From positions 1 to 30,087 of the forward strand of contig JAWUVN010000091.1 in NCBI GenBank assembly GCA_034112345.1: a stretch of 30,087 nt of DNA, in the 5' to 3' direction. The notes below the pieces were generated by a model. It did no database searches. It saw nothing but the letters and a program-made list of their open reading frames with translations, and had not been told where the DNA came from. The stretch is from Bermanella sp034112345. Its GTDB lineage: Bacteria; Pseudomonadota; Gammaproteobacteria; Pseudomonadales; Oceanobacteraceae. The position numbers and the translations under genes were made by a program. Positions 25,168 through 30,087 of the stretch are shown here, in pieces (position 1 is the stretch's first letter; each line of letters begins with the position of its first letter).

Positions 25168-26403
25168 TTATTTAACCAAACTAAATATGAGAGAGCCATT
25201 AGTACCACCAAAACCAAAAGAATTACTGAGCACATGCGACAATTGAACATCCCTTGCGGTATTAGCTACATAATCTAGGTGGCAGCCGTCCTCTACATTT
25301 TCTAGATTGATGGTTGGGGCTATTTTCTGATCAATTAATGACTGGATAGAAAAAATCGCCTCTATGGCACCCGCAGCACCTAGTAAATGGCCTGTCATTG
25401 ACTTGGTAGACGATACAAGAGCATGCTTACCAATAGTAGATTCGATGGCCCGACTTTCTGCCACATCTCCAGCAGGAGTGGATGTACCATGGGCATTTAC
25501 ATATTGAACATCATCACCATTTAAACCTGCATCTCGTAGTGCATTAGCCATAGCTTTAGCTGCACCCTCTCCATTTTCTGGAGGACTTGTCATATGAAAA
25601 GCATCATCACTCATGCCAAAACCGGAGACTTCAGCAAGTATCGTAGCACCCCGCTTTTTAGCAAACTCGTATTCTTCTAGTACCAATGCCCCAGCACCAT
25701 CTCCCAAAACAAAACCATCTCGATCCTTATCCCAAGGCCTAGAAGCAGCTTCAGGGTCGTCATTACGTGTAGACATTGCTCTTGCAGCACAAAAACCCGC
25801 CATACCACTTGGCGTGCACGCCGCTTCAGCTCCACCTGCAACCATCACATCGGCATCACCATAGGCAATGGTTCTTGCTGCATATCCAATGTTATGAGTG
25901 CCTGTTGTGCATGCGGTAGAAATGGCAAAGTTAGGGCCTGTAAACCCAAATTTCATAGCCACATGCCCTGAGATCATATTAATAATTGATGCTGGAATAT
26001 AGAAAGGACTTACTCGCCTAGGACCTGAATTTAAAAGTTGCGAATGATTGTGTTCAATTGTACCCAAACCACCGATACCCGAACCAAGCGCACAACCAAC
26101 CCTATCAAGATTTAATGAAGAAGCATCCAATAGTCCAGAATGCTTTATGGCCTCGTCGCAGGCCAATAAACCATATTGTATGAATGTGTCCATTTTTTTG
26201 GCATCTTTCGCAGAAACTACATCCCCTAAAGTGAAATCAGAGATAGTACCTGCAAATTTCGTAGCGTAAATACTGGCATCAAAATGTGTAATAGGTGAAA
26301 TACCACTTTTACCATCTAGTAAATTCGACCAACTTTGTGATGCTGAATTTCCGACAGGAGTAATCGCCCCTATTCCAGTCACAACAACTCTACGCTTTGC
26401 CAT
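25168..26403 (-). CDS. fabF: 3-oxoacyl-ACP synthase II
   Basis: Elongating beta-ketoacyl-ACP synthase of type II fatty-acid synthesis; condenses malonyl-ACP with acyl-ACP and is the temperature-responsive step to cis-vaccenate in E. coli. 411 aa. Catalytic triad visible: C165 in ISTACTTGTHN, H305 in VNAHGTSTPAGD, H339 in STKSMTGHLLGAAGA; C-terminal NSFGFGGTNGSLIF is the usual ending. It follows acpP, with a terminator-like hairpin between them (78-base gap), so its expression is probably set by read-through. Confidence 0.97.
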   Translation of the reverse strand: MAKRRVVVTGIGAITPVGNSASQSWSNLLDGKSGISPITHFDASIYATKFAGTISDFTLGDVVSAKDAKKMDTFIQYGLLACDEAIKHSGLLDASSLNLDRVGCALGSGIGGLGTIEHNHSQLLNSGPRRVSPFYIPASIINMISGHVAMKFGFTGPNFAISTACTTGTHNIGYAARTIAYGDADVMVAGGAEAACTPSGMAGFCAARAMSTRNDDPEAASRPWDKDRDGFVLGDGAGALVLEEYEFAKKRGATILAEVSGFGMSDDAFHMTSPPENGEGAAKAMANALRDAGLNGDDVQYVNAHGTSTPAGDVAESRAIESTIGKHALVSSTKSMTGHLLGAAGAIEAIFSIQSLIDQKIAPTINLENVEDGCHLDYVANTARDVQLSHVLSNSFGFGGTNGSLIFSLVK

Positions 26404-26433
26404 ATCAAGCCCTAATATTTACGCGAGAAATAA

Positions 26434-26461
26434 AAAAGCCGCCCTAAAGTTGGCGGCTTTT
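26434..26461 (-). terminator. Hairpin between acpP and fabF (attenuating terminator)
   Basis: AAAAGCCGCC (26434-26443) pairs perfectly with GGCGGCTTTT (26452-26461), loop 8 bases. On the minus strand the stem ends in a T-rich run continuing into TATTT. Lies 20 bases past the acpP stop, upstream of fabF on the same strand. Should stop most acpP transcripts, with the rest reading into fabF. Confidence 0.85.
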
Positions 26462-26481
26462 CATTTACAACACCCTAAGAA

Positions 26482-26715
26482 TTAAAGGTGAGCTGTAATG
26501 TAATCAATTGATTCTTGTACAGTCGTTAACTTCTCAGCATCTTCATCAGGAATTTCAGTTTCAAATTCTTCTTCTAATGCCATTACAAGTTCAACAGTAT
26601 CTAGTGAGTCTGCACCTAGATCTTCAACGAAACGAGATGTCGCTTTAGCTTCGTCTTCTTTAACGCCTAACTGTTCACATACAACTTTTTTTACGCGCTC
26701 TTCAATGCTGCTCAT
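26482..26715 (-). CDS. acpP: Acyl carrier protein
   Basis: Carries acyl chains on a phosphopantetheine arm through fatty-acid and phospholipid synthesis. 77 aa, very acidic, four-helix pattern, with the attachment serine S37 in LGADSLDTVELVMALEEEF. Length and sequence match E. coli AcpP closely. Its own promoter (26770-26797) and trailing terminator fit its need for very high expression. SD is modest (AGGATAA before ATG). Confidence 0.98.
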   Translation of the reverse strand: MSSIEERVKKVVCEQLGVKEDEAKATSRFVEDLGADSLDTVELVMALEEEFETEIPDEDAEKLTTVQESIDYITAHL

Positions 26716-26769
26716 AATTTATCCTATTTATTTTTTAGAGCCAAAATGCCCTGAAACTTAATTTTCGAC

Positions 26770-26797
26770 ATTATACCCCTCTTTTCAGATGGGTAAA
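26770..26797 (-). promoter_or_regulatory. acpP promoter
   Basis: Minus strand: -35 TTTACC (26792-26797), 16-base spacer ending in GGGG, and a perfect -10 TATAAT (26770-26775). Transcription would start around 26763, giving a leader of about 48 bases before acpP. The surrounding 204-base gap between fabG and acpP also holds a CCATTATTAATGG palindrome just after fabG (about 26903-26915), which might be a weak hairpin. Confidence 0.7.
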
Positions 26798-26919
26798 CCT
26801 ATCGTGACAATGTCAGGTGTATGGATTCTGATTTATCCCAGAATAAAATCAAGTACCGATGTCGTTTTTGCGAACTTATGCGTCTGTATAGGCCAATTTC
26901 ACCATTAATAATGGCTATT

Positions 26920-27645
26920 TTAGCCCATATTAAGCCCACCATTTACATGGAGTACCTGCCCCGTAATATAGGCAGCATCTTCAGAAGCTAAAAAAGAAAC
27001 CGCTTTAGCGACTTCTTTAGGCTCCCCATAACGACCTAATGGTATATTTTTCATCATACTGACCTTCTGGTCATCGGTCAGCTCATTAGTCATATCTGTT
27101 GCAATAAAGCCGGGGGCAACGGAATTTACAGTAATATTTCGACTGCCAATTTCATACGCAAGGGAACGTGTAAACCCCTCAACACCTGCTTTACTTGCAC
27201 AATAATTAACCTGTCCAGGATTACCCATAGAACCAACTACCGAACTAATGTTAATAATTCGGCCCACTCTTTGCTTCATCATCCCCTTAAGAAAACCTTT
27301 TGTAACACGAAAAACACCACTCAAATTAGTATCAATCACATCATCCCAATCAGAATCTTTCATGCGCAACATCAAGTTATCACTTGTGATACCGGCATTA
27401 TTAACCAGTACAGCAACAGCCCCCTTAGCCGTAACACTTGCACAAAAGTCACCACAACTCTCTTTATCAGCTAGATCTAATATAAATGCCGTGCCATTTT
27501 CACCAAGCTGCTCAATAATTTTTTCAACACCACCTTCTGAAGTGGCTGACGCAATAACAAAATAGCCTGAACTTACCAACTCTGAAGCAATTGCTTTCCC
27601 AATTCCACGACTGGCACCTGTTACAACTGCAATTTTTTTATCCAT
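26920..27645 (-). CDS. fabG: 3-oxoacyl-ACP reductase
   Basis: NADPH-dependent SDR enzyme that reduces 3-oxoacyl-ACP in each elongation cycle. 241 aa from ATG at 27645; a GTG two codons earlier (27651) is an equally placed alternative relative to AAGG/GAG. Cofactor loop TGASRGIGKA, NNAG, and catalytic S135, Y148, K152 (ISSVVGSMGNPGQVNYCASK). C-terminal AAYITGQVLHVNGGLNMG is the hallmark FabG ending. Ten to sixteen bases after fabD, so co-transcribed with it. Confidence 0.97.
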   Translation of the reverse strand: MDKKIAVVTGASRGIGKAIASELVSSGYFVIASATSEGGVEKIIEQLGENGTAFILDLADKESCGDFCASVTAKGAVAVLVNNAGITSDNLMLRMKDSDWDDVIDTNLSGVFRVTKGFLKGMMKQRVGRIINISSVVGSMGNPGQVNYCASKAGVEGFTRSLAYEIGSRNITVNSVAPGFIATDMTNELTDDQKVSMMKNIPLGRYGEPKEVAKAVSFLASEDAAYITGQVLHVNGGLNMG

Positions 27646-27660
27646 TGTCACAATCTCGCC

Positions 27661-28587
27661 TTATAAAGCTGAAATAGCATCGACAGAATTCATCGATATA
27701 TTATTCAAGTTTTTCGCAATTCGTTTATTTAGCCCAGTCAATACTTTACCAGGACCTACTTCTACCAGAGTTTCTACACCACTGTCAGCTAACAGCTGAA
27801 CAGTTTGCGTCCAACGAACTGGACTGGCAATTTGATCTACTAAGTTTAAACGGATTCGATCTGCGTTAGTTTCAAGCTGATTACTGGCATTCTGTAATAC
27901 TGGAATCGATGGACTTTTAATGTCGAAGTCATTTAAGTATTCAGAAAATCGCTCTGCAGCAGGTGCCATTAAAGCACTATGAAACGGACCACTTACAGGC
28001 AATAGCATGGCTCGCCTTGCGCCTGCATCTTTGCAAGCCACAACAGCTCGCTCTACAGCTTCTTTATTACCTGCTATGACCAATTGACCAGGGCTGTTGT
28101 AATTTGCAGGCTGAACAACCTGTCCCTGAGCTTGCTCTACACATATTCTTTCAACATCTTCATCTGCCATATTCAAAATAGCTGCCATTGCACCCACACC
28201 ATCAGGGACCGCAATTTGCATCAACTCACCGCGACGGCGAACCAATTTAAGTGCTGACTCAAAACTTAAAGCGCCTGCGCAAACTAGCGCTGTATATTCA
28301 CCCAAACTATGGCCCGCCATGACATCCGCCTTAAGACGACCATTTAGAGCTCGCCAAAGCGCAACTTCAATAGCAACCAAAGCAGGTTGAGTATTATTAG
28401 TACTATTCAAAGCATCAACTGGACCATTAAGAATTAATTCACTTAGTGAAAACCCCAATACAGAATCAGCTTCTTCTAATGTTTGCTTTGCTTCTGGAAA
28501 TTCGTTGATAACGTCAGCAAGCATGCCAACAGATTGAGAGCCCTGACCAGGGAAAACAACACCACTTCGATACATAAAAGTAACCAT
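27661..28587 (-). CDS. fabD: Malonyl-CoA:ACP transacylase
   Basis: Transfers malonyl from CoA to ACP. 308 aa (E. coli 309). Motifs: VVFPGQGSQSVGML near the N-terminus, nucleophile S94 in AGHSLGEYTAL, catalytic H203 in VSGPFHSALM, and a C-terminal VGPGKVLTGLNKR. The start is ambiguous: ATG 28587 has AAGA upstream, and a second ATG at 28575 would shorten it by four residues. Placed 81 bases after plsX; no clear terminator there, so the cluster may be read through. Confidence 0.97.
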   Translation of the reverse strand: MVTFMYRSGVVFPGQGSQSVGMLADVINEFPEAKQTLEEADSVLGFSLSELILNGPVDALNSTNNTQPALVAIEVALWRALNGRLKADVMAGHSLGEYTALVCAGALSFESALKLVRRRGELMQIAVPDGVGAMAAILNMADEDVERICVEQAQGQVVQPANYNSPGQLVIAGNKEAVERAVVACKDAGARRAMLLPVSGPFHSALMAPAAERFSEYLNDFDIKSPSIPVLQNASNQLETNADRIRLNLVDQIASPVRWTQTVQLLADSGVETLVEVGPGKVLTGLNKRIAKNLNNISMNSVDAISAL

Positions 28588-28668
28588 TAATTCTTAGATT
28601 ATATTTTTGAGAGCAAGACTAGCGCACCCTTTAAAAAGATTCAAAGAGCTAGGTGACAGAATGAAGAT

Positions 28669-29667
28669 TTAAATCAGCTCTTGGTCCAGGCGATCGCTAA
28701 TTTGTTGTAATAACTGGTTTTTTGATAAGGTATAGGCATTAGATATAGCCGTTTCAAATGCCTTTTCTAAAGATTTACCATGACTTTTAACCACAACGCC
28801 TTGAACACCCAGCAAAACACCGCCATTTTTAAGGTGTGGCTCAAAACTTAAATAAAGGCCTTCTAAGATTGGCATAGCCAACAAACCAACAACCTTCGTA
28901 GCCCAATTTCGATTAAACGCCTCCCTTACAATAGCCGTAACATATCGAACCAAACCTTCACTGGTTTTTAGAGCGATATTGCCTGCAAACCCATTGGTTA
29001 CAATAACATCTGCCAAACCCTTATAAATATCGTCACCCTCTACATAACCGATGTAATTGATGACTTCACTTTCTTTCAAGGTGGCACTTGTTAATCGAAT
29101 CTCTTCATTCCCCTTAATCTCTTCACTGCCAATATTAAGAAGTCCGACCTTAGGAGATTCATTACCTGACAAAGCACTGCAGAAAGCACTGCCCATTACT
29201 GCAAATTGATGTAAATTTTCAGAATCACATTCAACATTAGCACCCAAGTCCAGCATATAGCTAAAACCTTTTTCATGGGGAACCCTGCCTATAAGCGCTG
29301 GACGATCAATCCCTAACATGGTCTTTAAAACATAACGAGAAATTGCAACCAAAGCACCTGTATTGCCAGCGCTAACCATAGCCTGTGCTTTTTCTTCTCG
29401 AACCATGTTAATGGCTAATCTCATTGACGACTGACTTTTGCGTAATGCAGATGACGTTCGCTCACCACTAGAAACCATTTCGTCAGTATGAATAACACTT
29501 AGGCGACTACAAGCAACAGAGGAATTTAAAAAGGGATCTAACTTGGCGCGATCGCCAAATAATTCGATGTGTAAATCGGGATGTTTTTCTAGAGAAGAGA
29601 TGACTGCTGGCACAGTCACGCGGGGACCGTGATCCCCGCCCATTGCATCAACCGCAATGGTGACCAT
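28669..29667 (-). CDS. plsX: Phosphate acyltransferase PlsX
   Basis: Converts acyl-ACP to acyl phosphate, the donor used by PlsY to acylate glycerol-3-phosphate: the start of phospholipid synthesis. 332 aa. Recognised from IAVDAMGGDHGPRVTVPAV at the N-terminus, SSGERTSSALRKSQSSMR (about 66-83), VSAGNTGALVAISRY (about 98-112), a central MLDLGANVECDS, and C-terminal GGVLLGVQGVVVKSHG. Two bases after the rpmF stop, in the rpmF-plsX-fab order conserved from E. coli to Pseudomonas. Confidence 0.97.
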   Translation of the reverse strand: MVTIAVDAMGGDHGPRVTVPAVISSLEKHPDLHIELFGDRAKLDPFLNSSVACSRLSVIHTDEMVSSGERTSSALRKSQSSMRLAINMVREEKAQAMVSAGNTGALVAISRYVLKTMLGIDRPALIGRVPHEKGFSYMLDLGANVECDSENLHQFAVMGSAFCSALSGNESPKVGLLNIGSEEIKGNEEIRLTSATLKESEVINYIGYVEGDDIYKGLADVIVTNGFAGNIALKTSEGLVRYVTAIVREAFNRNWATKVVGLLAMPILEGLYLSFEPHLKNGGVLLGVQGVVVKSHGKSLEKAFETAISNAYTLSKNQLLQQISDRLDQELI

Positions 29668-29669
29668 GA

Positions 29670-29849
29670 TTAGCTGCCTGAAACTTCAACAACTTTACGG
29701 CCGCGGTAAAAACCATCAGCTGTCACATGGTGACGAATGGGAGTCTCACCAGTAGTTGGATCAATAGACAATGCGCGTGTAGTTAGTGCATCGTGAGAAC
29801 GACGCATACCGCGACGTGAACGAGATTTCTTGCTCTTTTGAACAGCCAT
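29670..29849 (-). CDS. rpmF: 50S ribosomal protein L32
   Basis: 59 aa, short and basic. Reads MAVQKSKKSRSRRGMRRSHD, then a TTGETPIRHHVTADGFYRG segment and ends VVEVSGS, the standard L32 pattern (E. coli 57 aa). Component of the large ribosomal subunit. ATG at 29849 with AGGAGAGCCTA-type SD about 6 bases upstream. Its coupling to plsX links ribosome and membrane synthesis genes in one transcript. Confidence 0.97.
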   Translation of the reverse strand: MAVQKSKKSRSRRGMRRSHDALTTRALSIDPTTGETPIRHHVTADGFYRGRKVVEVSGS

Positions 29850-29861
29850 TAGGCTCTCCTG

Positions 29862-30087
29862 CTATTTCTTTAATTGTTCAAGCACACTGAACGGATTATT
29901 CGGCGCTTCTGTTTCAACCGGTACTGGCACTATTTCTTCAGCCTTAGCTACCAATTCATTTTCATCACACTCAGTGTGATAAGCATACATTGGTAAGCTG
30001 AGAATTAACTCATCTTCGATCACGGGCAGCAGTTCAATATCATTTCTCTCAGCAATAACAGGTTCGTATTGCTTTGGTAAATGCTTT
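29862..30087 (-). CDS. yceD: YceD/DUF177 protein, C-terminal part
   Basis: Only the last 75 codons are inside the window; the N-terminus lies beyond the right edge. Identified by the acidic motif VIEDELILSLPMYAYHTECD, and the C-terminal NPFSVLEQLKK, both of which correspond to E. coli YceD (NPFAVLASLK). YceD is associated with 23S rRNA metabolism and routinely precedes rpmF. 12 bases separate it from rpmF. Confidence 0.88.
   Translation of the reverse strand, partial: KHLPKQYEPVIAERNDIELLPVIEDELILSLPMYAYHTECDENELVAKAEEIVPVPVETEAPNNPFSVLEQLKK

Noticed and set aside
1..30087. CRISPR, tRNA, rRNA, integrase, transposase or prophage
   Set aside because: No spaced identical repeats, no cloverleaf-like segment and no such protein in any large open frame; nearly all the DNA is accounted for by chromosomal genes.

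Overview
The window reads as a chromosome segment of a marine-type gammaproteobacterium, probably in the Oceanospirillales/Pseudomonadales neighbourhood. The evidence is gene order. leuC-leuD-leuB-asd-fimV, and separately yceD-rpmF-plsX-fabD-fabG-acpP-fabF-pabC-mltG-tmk-holB-pilZ, are blocks known from Pseudomonas and relatives. The DNA is moderately AT-rich by eye and coding density is high. I see no tRNA, rRNA, CRISPR array, IS element or phage gene, and no gene-free stretch longer than 300 bases.

Region 1 (1-6996): on the minus strand leuC, leuD, leuB and asd run as a tight operon (leucine biosynthesis plus aspartate-semialdehyde dehydrogenase). A hairpin follows asd, then the 5' part of fimV, which runs off the left edge. 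A LysR-type regulator is divergent from leuC; the shared intergenic region holds a perfect T-N11-A inverted repeat.

Region 2 (7103-12328): a UspE-like tandem universal stress protein (plus), then, on the minus strand, a MalM-like lipoprotein whose C-terminus looks like a beta-barrel, an ArsH-type flavin reductase whose 3' end overlaps the lipoprotein start, and a large membrane-anchored M48 metalloprotease with its own terminator.

Region 3 (12472-14994): an Lrp/AsnC regulator divergent from leuA (isopropylmalate synthase, long yeast/Pseudomonas type), with a strong terminator after leuA. With region 1, this window encodes every leucine-specific enzyme from 2-ketoisovalerate to 2-ketoisocaproate.

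Region 4 (14993-21057): a three-gene minus-strand operon encoding an alkyldihydroxyacetonephosphate-synthase-like flavoprotein, a GlpD-like glycerol-3-phosphate dehydrogenase and an FGGY kinase, facing away from an AraC-family regulator. Between the regulator and the operon lies a symmetric nested 35-bp dyad. This is the least understood part of the window and the best candidate for an undescribed pathway, possibly metabolism of an alkylglycerol or modified glycerol.

Region 5 (21306-30087): the fatty-acid/phospholipid initiation cluster, all on the minus strand: yceD (partial), rpmF, plsX, fabD, fabG, acpP, fabF, pabC, mltG, tmk, holB, pilZ. acpP has its own well-formed promoter and a terminator-like hairpin behind it, which would let ACP be made in excess over FabF.
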